The notes under the pieces are model-generated. The model did not search any database, had not been told where the DNA came from, and worked only from the letters and a program-made list of their open reading frames with translations. Below are positions 47,301 to 59,300 of a stretch of DNA of 64,000 nucleotides, one piece after another. This DNA comes from Rhodamnia argentea (Eukaryota > Streptophyta > Magnoliopsida > Myrtales > Myrtaceae). The stretch covers positions 26,405,294 through 26,469,293 of the forward strand of contig NC_063155.1 of the NCBI RefSeq assembly GCF_020921035.1, read 5' to 3'. How positions within the stretch are numbered: the stretch's first letter is position 1; the number at the start of each line of letters is the position of its first letter. The translations under genes and the position numbers were made by a program.

Positions 47301-48957
47301 TTTGAAATTATTTCCACCCCCTCTTTTTTTTCCCCCTTCATCATTCCTTAATTAAGTTCTCATTAAATAACAGACTATACTAATATACTTGAAGTACAAA
47401 TACACCTAAAATGCATAATGCAAATAAATACTATAAACATATGGTATAAGTTATAAAAAAGAAAGATCTTCAAATATATAAATATTAAACTGAAATTGTC
47501 ATTTATTTGTTTTGCTAATATAAACTGAAATTGTCGTTTCTTCTGTTTTGCTATTGTGAATTTTCTTTTTTTATATTATAATTTAGATATTATTTATTCT
47601 TAATCATTTTTTTAATAATAAGAAATGTGTTATTCAAGAAGAATTACTTTGTACCATGGACATAAGAATCATCTATCTTTATCCCACCCCCACATGAGAT
47701 ATTTTTATCTAAGCTACATCCCTATTATATTCGGCCTTATCCTGTCTTGAACAGGATCCTTCAAAAGAACAGAATAAATTTCATACTATCCCTACTTTTA
47801 TTTCTGACTACTAAATGTAGCCCTAGTGCCCGATGTTCCAAAACGAGATTTCTAACTCTAGTAAGCTCTACCATCTAAACCCTCACCTATATCATCAGGT
47901 TACACAACCGCCTAGCAATAGGATTAAGAGACATCACAAATCAAGGGAAGAAGTTGTCAGTCTTGAACTCAGAGGGAAAGAATCTCTTGGTCGAATTGAA
48001 TATGAGATCCACAAGCTAAGCAAATTTTTATGGTGAAGAAAAGAAGTTACCTATGTGCTTTTTTCAAAAGACGACCCCATAATTTAACCGAAAGAGAATG
48101 ATTTTTGCTTTTGGAGTTAGATCCCCACACGCTAATCCTTTCATAATGACTTCTACTTAAGGATATGTGGATTGACAACCAATCATTTCCAGTGGCCTAA
48201 AGTCGTTCCTTCGTGTTGATTATAAGTCATTAACGTTGTTTTCATCTCCGAAAGCTGTTTTGGAGCTTTCCCATGGTCAGTAAAAAGACAGGAACTGCTG
48301 GTCTAATGGACATGGCTCTATCAGATATGGAGATGTTTGCTTTCTCTCAGCTGAAGACAGTTGCGTGGCATAGAATATGTGACACGACACAACAATTATT
48401 ACGAGAAATGTTTTTCTTTTTGCTTTTAGTTGCTCGGTATCACCAGGATGTATGACCCCACACTCGTTTCTCAAGGAAGGCATCAAACAAGAGATTAGAT
48501 CGGATGTTTAAATAAGTGAGATTCACGCGGGCTTTTTGATCGGTGGTTTATATTACCGATCTCATCGAGTCGTTTAGTAAATGAATAGAGCGAAAAGTTA
48601 TGGGGCATTATATTGATATCCCCTTGTCTTTGAGGAGTTTGAGGATTTTGCCAAGGAATTTCGGCTCGAAAAAGAGACAGATCGAAATATGGTGCGGAGA
48701 AGCAACCAAGTCGAGATAGAATGGAAATGCTTTAATGATCTTGTTTCATTAATGAACAACTGATCAACTAACGGGGAATTGTTTGGACCAAAAAAAAAAA
48801 AAAAACTAACGGGGAGTTGTTATCGAAAACTTCTTTTCCCCTAACAATATAATGCTTATAACCCTTCATCCCTTCATCCTTTAGCTTGAGATAGGGTGGG
48901 GGAGATTCTCCTTTTCATGCGGAAAAGGGTATTGCCAAACTAGAGAGAGATGCCCAA
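44344..48957. other. Gene-free DNA with LTR-like fragments
   Basis: About 4.6 kb without a recognisable gene. Two stretches, 45965-46080 and 46187-46290, resemble each other (tgaaatat..., ...tttttgagt(t)ggacttt) and also 21505-21640. They look like LTR fragments of one old family. Bases 47240-47640 are very AT-rich. Short frames (60-94 codons) elsewhere have no family resemblance. Confidence 0.4.
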
Positions 48958-49164
48958 AGTTGAAAGTTGCGCACAGAAGCTTAGTTGAAATAGAGACATG
49001 GGAGTGACATTTGAGACCATGATGAGAAGTGTGTGCTTTGTACTCTTTTGTCAACGTTAGTAATGAAAGATTGCATGGGGCAGTTTCAACCAAGAAGGGA
49101 CAATCAATTATCCCTTTCAAAAAAAAAAAAAAATGAAAATGCTAGGCTTTGATAGAATTCCACT

Positions 49165-49485
49165 CCAAAACATGGTAATCTAATGGTAAAAATGTCATAC
49201 TGTCTTTCATAAGGCCACAAGTTCTATCCTTCTTATGAGCGCATTGCTGGCTAGCTTGTATTTTGTTTTTTGGCCATCTCATATGGAGAGACTTATTGGC
49301 TTTTGGCATACTGGTGGGGCTACGACGACAGAAGCTCGTGCACTTATAGGAGGACCGAGTAGTTATTGATCAAGTCGAACATTTTGTAGCTAGTGTAGGG
49401 CCTTTATGAAAACCGATCAAACGGGAGACTGTACTGGTCGCTCTTCCTGTCTCTTTACTAACAAAAGAAAAAAGAAATATTTCAG
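49165..49485 (+). mobile_element. Possible tRNA-derived SINE
   Basis: The left part has a box-A-like TGGTAATCTAATGG and, about 35 bases on, a box-B-like AGTTCTATCC, the layout of an internal RNA polymerase III promoter. It ends in an A-rich tract (acaaaagaaaaaag). The insertion is missing from the equivalent place in the duplicate copy near 42240. A flanking duplication was not resolved. Confidence 0.4.
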
Positions 49486-49891
49486 AAAATGGGTTGTATT
49501 TGTCATCATTTGGAGTTTCCATTTTCAGTTTTCCTTTCCGCAAAAGTTATAAGGCAATCCCAGATTAGTAGAGATTCCAAACTTCCTTTTGGGTATGTCC
49601 ATGATTACACTCCCCGGTGGTGGAGGTTAGGGGAGCTAAAAGGAAATTATTAGTGTTGAGATCTTCAGCTCAAACAAAAGACACTTTTGGAGGTGACATA
49701 AAGTTGGGATTACACGAGCAACCAACAGCCAGCCTAGACAGACTAAAATGGCATAACCCCTTTTCAGCTATGGAAAGTTGGAGGAGAGACATAGGGGAAG
49801 CAAGAATATCGTCCCTGACATTTCCTTCGCGAAAGAGAAGAGATCTCTTAAATATTGGAGCATTACAATAGTAGCGCCAAAAAAAAAAAAG

Positions 49892-50757
49892 GCTTACAAA
49901 TACTTAGGTCTAATACCCAAAAAATCTTCCAACTTTATCATTTGTGACAATTATATCGAAGCTTTTTTTATTTCATAAAAAAATCCTCAACTTTTACTTT
50001 TGTTCCAATTTTACCGATCTAATATCCAAAAAATCCCCCAACTTTAACATATGTTCCAATTATATTCGAAACTTTTTTTTTCTCATAAAAAATCCTAAGC
50101 TTTTGCTTTTATCTCAATTGTACCATTGTCACTTTTTCGTCCATAATCACTGTTACTTAATCCTATGTGGCAGGAATTTTCTCATTGGACTTATTAATGA
50201 ATCTTCAAAATTTAGAAACAATAGGTTGGACGCCGAGATTTTAGATTATTCGTCCAATATCTCCATGTTTAGCTATTCTTTGGGTTGTTGAGTGCCGAAG
50301 AGAATACGAAACACGTTGTCTTGAGTGACTCTGTATCTTCCGGCAACATACAAAGAAGCAAACAACAAAAGAGAAGTTCAAAGGTTTTTTCATGCCAGCT
50401 TTGATGAAGTGTAACTCATTAATGACGTGAAAATGTCACGTATGATTAATTAATGGTGATTATGATTATAGATGGAAAACTAACAGTGGTAAAATTGAGA
50501 CAAAAGTAAAAGTTGAAGATTTTTTTATGAGACAAATTTTTTTTTTTGATATAATTGGGATATGTGCAAAAGTTGACGGTATTTTTTGTTACTAAACCGG
50601 TAGAATTTGGATAAGAGTAAAAGTTTATAGTAGAATTGCGACCAAAGTATAAGTTGGATGTTTTTTATGGGACAAAAAAAGTTTTGGATATAATTATTAC
50701 AAATGCTAAAGTTAGATATTTTTTTGGGTATTGGGCCCAAATACTTATAAACTCGCA
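49892..50757. mobile_element. Foldback transposon with two arms of about 280 bases
   Basis: The left arm (about 49892-50165) and right arm (about 50480-50757) are inverted copies. Each contains about three tandem units of 80-95 bases built on phrases such as ccaacttt..ttgt.ccaatta and tcataaaaaatcc, or their complements. The loop is about 310 bases. No protein is encoded. The transcript of either strand would form a long hairpin. Superfamily is unknown. Confidence 0.7.
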
Positions 50758-50960
50758 CAACTTTTGTATCATAAACGGCTTTCAAACCATCTCTCTTTAC
50801 CATTTTTTCGGTTATATATGTCTTGTGAAATTGCTAGATACGAGCAAACATCGAATTCTCATGATGTTTACGAAAGACGAAATATGCGTTTTTGAATTGG
50901 ATTACGTATGAAAAGCTAAACAAAAGAAACACCAATTGGGCCAACTTGTAGTTTTATAAA

Positions 50961-51972
50961 TCATCAGTTGGAAAATACAAGGTTTTGGACAAAAAAAAAA
51001 GTAAAAAAAAAACATTATAACGTACTATATTGAAAGGTACATGCGACACCCTTTTAAAGGAGTAGGATAGAATTAACCATTGACTTTTTACAAAAGGAAA
51101 TAAAAATTTGTGAGACACACATCATATTTGCGAGCTATAACCTAAGACTAAACGTGATGTCTAGATTGTTGGTGCATTCCTCGAGCGATAATCAATTGAT
51201 CATAAGCAAGTCTTACGTCAACAAACCATAAATCAGATCACTCTTCAATAATTTATAGAGAAAAAGTTGTGTCAGGGGAGGCGAAATTATGGGATCAAGA
51301 TGAGGTGGGGTAAAGCGTAAGGCACATCTCTCCCGCGCACAGGCATAATATAATGAAGTGTACATTAGCTGGTTTTGGGGAGACAACCAAAAGAGAAATT
51401 ATAAAGGAACTAATTGTTTTTTTTTTTTTAAATTTTGAAAAGAGAGAGAATATTTTCTTGTTTATCTTCCATGGGGATGAATAGAAAGCGGAGGAAGATC
51501 TTATGTGCCAGAGCCAGGGGCAGATAACTTATGGAATGGAATGAAAGACTGAATTTTTGATCGATCCCCACTACCATACAAGACCAATATACTGATTAAA
51601 AAATTTGCTGCTTTTGTCTTGCAAGACAGAAGCTACTATTGGTACATTTGTCAGCAGCTGAGAATGGACAGGTGGGCTGTGCTGATCTCACAATATGGGG
51701 AAAAGAGAAGAAGGGGAGAATTATTCAGAAATTCAGGTGATTTGGGTAATTATTGTGGTATTATATATATGGCAATTTGAACAAAATTGATCCAATGAAA
51801 GGAACGAGAAAATGCATGTATCCGGTGCTTGTGGGTCTCTGTCATCCCGGAGATGTTATCGCTGATGGTTTAGGACAGCGAGGTTTCCCTCTTCTTCTGT
51901 ATAACCCCAAAAAATAAAGGGAAAAGAATAGTGCATTGGCCCCGCAAAAGAGGAAAAATGGGCGAGGGTCAT
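50961..51972. other. Intergenic DNA upstream of the phosphogluconolactonase gene
   Basis: AT-rich DNA with no recognised gene or repeat; its right end is promoter DNA for the next gene. Confidence 0.45.
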
Positions 51973-51980
51973 TATATATA
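51973..51980 (+). promoter_or_regulatory. TATA box of the 6-phosphogluconolactonase gene
   Basis: TATATATA lies about 30 bases before the probable transcription start near 52005. A CACGTG G-box sits at 52084-52089, inside the leader exon that ends at 52102. Confidence 0.55.
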
Positions 51981-52004
51981 AGTTCTCTCTGTGGGCGTCT
52001 CTCC

Positions 52005-53055
52005 ATCTGTATTCACCAATCTTTACTTCGGTTTACTTTCTGGGGAGAGAGTTGGTTTTGCGTTTCGTTACGATCGGTGGCTGCACGTGGGACACCCAGA
52101 AGGTGAGGATTCTCTCTGAATTTCTTGTGAAATTCATTTGAATATAGCATATCAATGGCGTGATTACATGAATTTTCGTTGATATCCATCTGGGACAATG
52201 TCTTTTTCACCCTCATGCCCCTCCTGTGTAAGCCTGTCCGTTTGTTCTTTCGTTTCCACAGATAAAAAAGATTTCTTTTGGCCAATTCGTTCTGGATAAA
52301 ATAACTTTTTGTTTATCTGTCTGCAAATCGGTAGATTGCATGTGTTTCTTCTCGATCGTTTTTGCTGTGTATGGCGTTTTATTGCCAATGTCTTAGAGGA
52401 GGGTTCTGATTGACTTTCTGGAATCAGGGTGCTGGGCACATTTTGTGTCTGCAGTAGAACTAAAGCCTGTTTGTTGATGTGTGAACCGGTGGCTTTGCTC
52501 TTGATCTCTTTACAAATACCCGTCAGGGCCATCACCAAGTTGTTCACGAAAGCTTTTTTTTTTTTTTTTGTGCTTTTATTTTATTTAATTCCATGGTGGC
52601 TAATTGCTTTGAGTTTTGGCTATAGAAACAGAAAAACCATCTGTGGTGGATTTAATTTTGACTTTTTGTTTCAGATAACTGCTGTGTGGATTATGAGTAT
52701 GCTTGTGGTTTAAGGATTCAGACATTTGTTGTGCTTGATTGATCACACAGTGCAGCAATGCTTCAATTTGTCGTCCTTCGTACATTTATGCCCGTGAGGC
52801 ATAAATGTTGCTGAGTTTTTCTGGGTGCTGCTGTCTTTCATTTCCAGGCTATTTCAAGATCTATGAAACATGTGGTCGATTAGTTGATACCATCGTTTTC
52901 AATTTTTCTTATTGGCCGTTGCCACCTGCCGGTATTTTTCGTTTCCAGTTAGCTTATTGCGAAGACCTTCTTATTGTTTCTCCTCTAGAATTAGCATTTC
53001 ATCTTTCTTTGTCATCTAAGTACTGGTTTTTTGTGTAATTGGACTTGCATATAGA
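52005..53055 (+). other. 5' leader with intron, 6-phosphogluconolactonase gene
   Basis: The untranslated first exon ends at 52102 (AGAAG|GTGAGG). An acceptor (gcatatag) ends at 53054, one base before the start codon triplet region. The 952-base leader intron is T-rich like other plant introns and holds no coding sequence. Confidence 0.55.
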
Positions 53056-55786
53056 ATGGCTCTCTCTGAGGTGGTTCATAAAGATAGAGGAAAATTGAGG
53101 ATCCATGAAAGTTTGGATGAGCTGAGCACCGACTTGGCAGACTACATTGCTGAATTATCTGAGGCTTCGGTGAAAGAGCGAGGCGTTTTCTCAATCGCCT
53201 TATCTGGTGGTTCTCTCATTGGCTTAATGGGGTATTAATGCTTGCATTCCCTTTACTTGCTTTGTAAGATGGACAGTTTCAGCTCTCTGTTTAAATTTTT
53301 TCTCTCATTGCAGGAAGCTCTGCGAAGCACCTTATAATAGGACAGTGGATTGGGCAAAATGGTATATTTTCTGGGCCGATGAGCGTGTGGTAGCAAAGAA
53401 CCACACTGATAGCAACTATAAGTTAGCGAAGGACGGCCTCTTGTCCAAAGTATGCATCTTTTTTAGACTCATAATGTATCGTCCATCAAAATATGTCCTT
53501 TTTAGTTGGCATTTGTTGTGGCAGTGATGGAGAATGTGTTAGGTTAGTCTTCTTTTGGGAACTAACTACCTCACATTCCCAAGCCCTTCCCGACCTGGGA
53601 TATCACCTCTTTCCTTAGCATGTAGATAAGCCTCATCTTTTGCGGAGCTCCTCCCACTGACGTCTGCATTTATTATTTGGACTGATTCCACAATGATATT
53701 CGAGACTCTTGATGTAGCTGAAAGGTCACTGCACATTCTCCGTATATGCTCAGTTTCGTATTCAATTTGAATGCTTTATTGTCATCTGTTCACCAGATAG
53801 ACTTTTTCATTGAGCTGTTCCTGGCTGTATGGACCCAAAATTGACGATAACAGCATGATTGGACTAAGTTCCATCAAATAGAGCTTAACCATCAAGCATT
53901 AGCTCTTCATTTTCTTGTTTCAGGAAAAATATCTTCCCTTGTATAACTTCTGAATCTGGGTGGTTCACCTAGTGCATGAGCCAATTCATTGGAAGAGTCG
54001 TTCCCCAGCCTTTAGTTTGTCTTGTGCTTCAGTTAATAGGCCAACACGAAGATCCTAGCATGTATTGGACATATTCCGCATTCGTATCTGACTTTCACCC
54101 TGTTCTCGGCGAAGTTTTAGGGTTGTCCTTTCAGTTGCTTTCCTAAGTGCTTAAACCCTTTTTCGGTAGATTGACAAATATGTGCAAGTCTCCAGTGGGT
54201 CCCACTCTACCTAATTTACATCATCTTCTTAACCATTCTGAAGGAAGTATTTTCCATGTCGGCAGATAATCATTGAATCACCATAAACTAAGACAACAAC
54301 GAACTTGTTTCCACCTACTTCGATCTATAGCTTGTGATATGTAGTCATTAACCAATAAATGCGAATTTAACTTAACTGTTCCGTGCTACTTCTAAGACAT
54401 TACAAATGTGTGGTGTCTTTTGCTCCTCAATTCCTTGTGTAATTCAAAATATGTGGTTTTGTTAGCATACCGCATGCAGGGAAGTTATAGGGAGAACTAT
54501 GGACTTTTCAAATTAAATGTCCTCATCAAAATTCATACATCTGATAGAGATGATAACATAGTATGCTCAATTCCATCGATAACTAGCTACTGAGCTGGAA
54601 GTTTTCCATTCTTGTCTGCAGTTTTTCCATCTTTCCTCTTCCAGTCTTCTATGTGCCCTAACAGATGCAAAACATATATAAGAGTTGAGCAGATATAACA
54701 TGCACCTAAAACAGAAATTCAACAAAAAGATGACAGGATTAAATTCGTTCTATATTAGCTTGCCTTAGTTGTCCTTTATCTTGCTTGAAACATCTATCCA
54801 TTCCTTTATGCTAAGATTCATCAGAACTTGTGACATGGTGCAGCAACTTGGCTGCCTTTTGATGCCACTAATTACCTTCTACATGAGCTAGCTGCCTGTG
54901 TTGCAACGATTCAATATTATAAGAGATTTTTTTGCAAAAGTTACCGTTATTTGAAAAAGTTGTCGGAACGAGCCAATTGAACTAGCAATCAAATCACTAA
55001 TTGTAATTATTTTCTGTGAGCTTCTAATAGCCTGAAAATCACAGGGAATTAGTTTTATTTTCCTGTTCATTTTGAGCATTTTCGGACATGAATGGAGTAT
55101 CTTGATAGTTTCAGTGTCGTTATCATTGCGGTATGACTAGGAAGGACAGATAAAGGATCAGATGAACATGGACTGATAGGCATCAGATGCCCATCTAGTT
55201 CAAACAGGAAGTCTCCTCATGCTAGTTAAACTCATTCAGCAAAGGATTCATACATTGCTTTCTCGATTTCATCTTATTTTTACTTTGGCAGGTTCCCATT
55301 ATCCCGAGTCATGTGCACTCCATCAATGATGCGGTTTCTGCAGAGGAGGCTGCAAGTGAGTACGAGTTTGTGATCAGGCAACTAGTGAAAACTCGCATGG
55401 TCAGTGTCTCCGAGGTTAGCGACTGTCCCAAGTTTGACCTCATCCTCCTAGGGATGGGTCCTGATGGACATGTTGCCTCACTATTCCCTAACCATGCAGT
55501 GCTGAACGAGAAAAGCGAGTGGGTCACCTTCTTAACCGATTCGCCGAAGCCTCCACCAGAGAGGATCACGTTCACATTACCGGCCATCAACTCTGCTTCC
55601 AACGTGGCTGTGGTCGTGGCTGGTGAAGCCAAGTCGGAGGCCGTGCACTTGGCAATCGACGACGTGGAACCTGACTGCCCAAAACTGCCCGCTAGAATGG
55701 TTCAGCCGACGACGGGGAAGTTAGTGTGGTTTTTGGACAAGGGAGCTGCCTCAAAGCTCGACGGCGATCAATTTTATAAGTCCTGA
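53056..55786 (+). CDS. 6-phosphogluconolactonase, cytosolic type
   Basis: Three exons, join(53056..53231, 53314..53449, 55292..55786), 268 residues; all junctions are GT-AG and phase closes. The enzyme hydrolyses 6-phosphogluconolactone to 6-phosphogluconate, step two of the oxidative pentose phosphate pathway. Visible family motifs are [31 protein letters not shown] and the active-site stretch [15 protein letters not shown], followed by [11 protein letters not shown]. Length and sequence match Arabidopsis PGL1/PGL2. There is no transit peptide and no C-terminal SKL (it ends FYKS), so a cytosolic location is inferred. Intron 2 is 1842 bases and holds nothing recognised. The leader has a TATA box and a G-box. 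Confidence 0.94.
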
Positions 55787-56333
55787 TGTCTATGTTTCGT
55801 GCACTGCAGAGGGATGGAACACCTGTGGATTTTGTTTATGCCCCCGCCCTTCTCACATTTAGAAAGTGAAACAAATATTCGAACTATATAGATCTGGTTT
55901 GGTTCTCCATTTTTGAATTGTCGTCCTCTTTTGTCGGATGGTGGAGAACTATGGTTAATCCCTTTTATAAGAAGATTTTGATGAGGTCGGAGGATCAATA
56001 GTGAAGAAAAATGCTTGAAAAGTTCCAACAGACAAAACAATTTGATATGTGTTTCTTTTCTGCCTATTTACACCAGTGAAGTTGCAATAATCAAAGCTTC
56101 CGGTTGAATTCTCAGATGGCTTTCACCAAGTAATAGAATACCAGTCACAAGAAGTCCTAAAAAGGGAAATAACGTTTTACACTGTGCCTAAACTTTCGAC
56201 TGTGAATGTGAAAGAAGGCAAGAAGCAAATGGAGAAAATTTGTGAAGGGAGGGAACAAGGGAAAAAGAATGACTTTACAGGGAAGAAAATGCTGGCTAGT
56301 TGAAAGCAAAAATGATCATCGAGAATGTTGGGA
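55787..56333. other. Convergent spacer between PGL and FLN2-like genes
   Basis: Both genes end here, so it holds two 3' UTRs facing each other. No other feature was seen. Confidence 0.5.
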
Positions 56334-59300
56334 TTAACTTGCAAGCTGCATCGTCCGATACTCCCTCTCTGCTATGGATCTAATGCCGTTAATATCAGGC
56401 GACACCTCTTCTTCCTCATCATCTCTAGGAGGGAAGCCACGTGTGCGTGCAACCGCCCATTGATCGATGACTCCGCAGTCAATGGCATACTTGATCGAGT
56501 GCTCTAAGTAGTCTGTGTCTGTGCGGAGGTCAGGCTGAACTGTCAGCATCCTCATGAGACCTTCAAACATGGGCAAAAGAGAACTTGGTAAAGCAGAGTG
56601 CCATTTCATCATGCCGACAACGCAGAGCTTGGTAAGAAAAGGTTCGTTTTCCATCATGTTGACAATGCGAGACGTAGCAAATCACAGCGTTAATATCCAG
56701 GAGAAAAGAAGCAATCCTGTTGTGAACTGTTCTGAATTGCCTTTTCAAGCATCAAACTTTCTTTGGGTCTTGAACAAATTAGCGATTGCTCATCAAATTT
56801 AGGTATAGGATGTCCAGAGGAATGGCCAAAGGAATTGAGAGAGATTTAAGAACTTGAACAATGATGAGGAGCAATGACGACTGATGATAACATACAATCA
56901 TGAAAAAGAGAAAGAGCACCAGTTAAATGAGAATAAGAGTGTCAATGAAGTTAAGGTTAATGCATGGTGAAATTTCGAGGAAGAAGCTAAAAACTGATCA
57001 AATTATGCATATGGAGTAATGAAATATCTTAACAAGTACGGGTATACTATGGTTGTGATGAACTGAAAAAAAGAAAAACGCACAAATTGTGGCACTATGA
57101 GGTCTGATTAGCTATTTGACCCCACTATGAGACACTGCGTGAAAAGCACGGCATACCATCTGCAATATGTGCTTCATCTGTCTAGCCTCCACTATAATCA
57201 GATATTTGAAAGAGCATTGAACAAGCAAAAGAAATATGATTGTGAGACATTGGAGAGATCAGCCCCAGAATAATATGCCAGCAGTACATGAGAATAGCAT
57301 ATGGAACCAATATTTTCTTTGGGGCATCCTGAAGCAACAATATTTTCAATCATGAAGTATCCCGAAGGAACATCCTATGCAAGGCCATTCACAAAAACTA
57401 AACACTCAAAGAGAGAAAGTGGAACTTGTTTTTCTTGGTCTAACAAACAGGCCCAATTATAGTAGATATGAGTATTGCATCTTAACAAGTTCATACCTGC
57501 AACAATGCCATCCCCAGACGCCGACATATCACGAGAGAAGGGGGTGATGGGAGGATCCTCCATCCCATGGACAGCACCATTGTGCTCCTTTGTGTAGTAG
57601 TGAATCTTGGAAGTTCCATTCGTCACAAACAAGACCTTAAGATTCTCGTGCCAGAGAGGTGCAATTATGTCTGGTTCATAATGAATAAATTTAGATTTCG
57701 AGTTATTTTTGGTGTCAAATTCCTCAGATGGCATGATCCCACATAGAAACTCAAGTTCCTGCTTGGTGACCTCAATAAAATCTGCTAGCTCCCACACTTG
57801 CTGAATGAACAATTTGGTTTCCTCATCAGAATGCCAAAGAGGCAAAGGAAGATTGACATCATAAAATACAAGCCCTCCGAATCTCTTTGAGATCTTGATG
57901 GCTTGCAATGCCGTTGATCTCATGTTATGCTCAAGCAATGAATGAGTGTTGATATATAGCATATTTGCCTGCATCAAATTCCATAATATGTTAAAGGACA
58001 TCAGGGATACACAACATAATGAAGAATCAATTATTCAAATGACATAATAAGCAACAATGCGAGCTTCAAAGCTGCTCCAAGCTCAAACTATGGTGGAAGA
58101 AGTGCCGTCAATATGCACTTCAAGTAGAAGACTGCATTTATAACAAGCAGATCCCACACCAAAAATAAACCATTGTATGATGGTACATCAGATGTACGAC
58201 CCAATTTGAGGCATTCAGGTAAATAATTTAGGGGCAAAGGTGACAACAAAAAGGGATAGTGGAGTAAAGTCCACCAGGTTCCTGATATGCATGTGTAGTT
58301 TCCACACTTACCGCAACTGTCTTACGATTTTATTAAGGAAGTCATGATGTCCATTCTAATTATCGCTCATTGCCGTTAGGTCACTGAATTTCATGATTTT
58401 TTAGAGATCCACTAGCCATTGAACCAAAACACTTATACATCAGCACTACCAGCAGAAAGATACATGCTTAAACCTTAAGTTTTGTAAAGATGTTAAACAA
58501 TAAATTTACCCTCTACGGCTTAGTAATGTATATCACTCTGGACCTCTGGTTTAATATTCTCAAGGGCTTTCTCAAAGCAGCAGGATAGATTACCTCCTTC
58601 AGCACATCAACATTGATGTCAGACTTCAATAAAGAATCTTCTGCACAAGGTCGAGCAGAAGTCATTCTCAATCGGCCCCTTTTACCAATCTTCATCAATG
58701 ATACAGCTGATCGCCTCTTGCTATCAATGCGAAGACATCGGGTTTGGACATTGTTGATGTTCAAATAATAAAGCATGGCCTGGCCATAGTCATCATCCCC
58801 AAGTTTACCCATTAAAGCAACCTTACCTCCCAAGCTTGCAAGGGCAATAGCCACACTTCCAACTGACCCTCCTGGAGCCCTTACATATTTCTCTGGTGCC
58901 CATAAAGCATCTCCCATCCTTTCGTGAATTTCATAATCTACAAGCCTGTTCGCTGGCCTTCCTGATGGTACAAAAGCATGCTGCGCAGCTCCAAAGCAAC
59001 AAACAAGAGGAGGCCAGCCATACGTATAGCTAATATCCTCTCCCTTGTCTTTTCCCAGATCTAGGTCCTCGTCGCTCTCTTGATCTGAAATTGCAAATAA
59101 TGTGGAGTCCTCACTATCCAACAATTCAGTTTCACTAGTTTTGTCCTCAGCAACTTCCAGAGTACTCTTTCTCCGCCTCCTCACCTTCTTGGTTTTCTCT
59201 TCCTTGGTCGTTGTAAGAGAGGATGCAGCTGCAAAATATTCAAATCAGATGCATGCCTCCTGGCCGTAAATATTAGAAATGACCACGACTTAAGATAAGC

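Larger units (their letters stand above)
48958..50960 (+). repeat. Diverged direct duplication, copy B, interrupted by later insertions
   Basis: This is the partner of 42035-43290, about 6.9 kb downstream in the same orientation. It is longer because it contains a SINE-like insertion (about 49165-49485) and a foldback element (about 49892-50757), both absent from copy A. That makes those insertions younger than the duplication, or lost from copy A. Confidence 0.6.
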
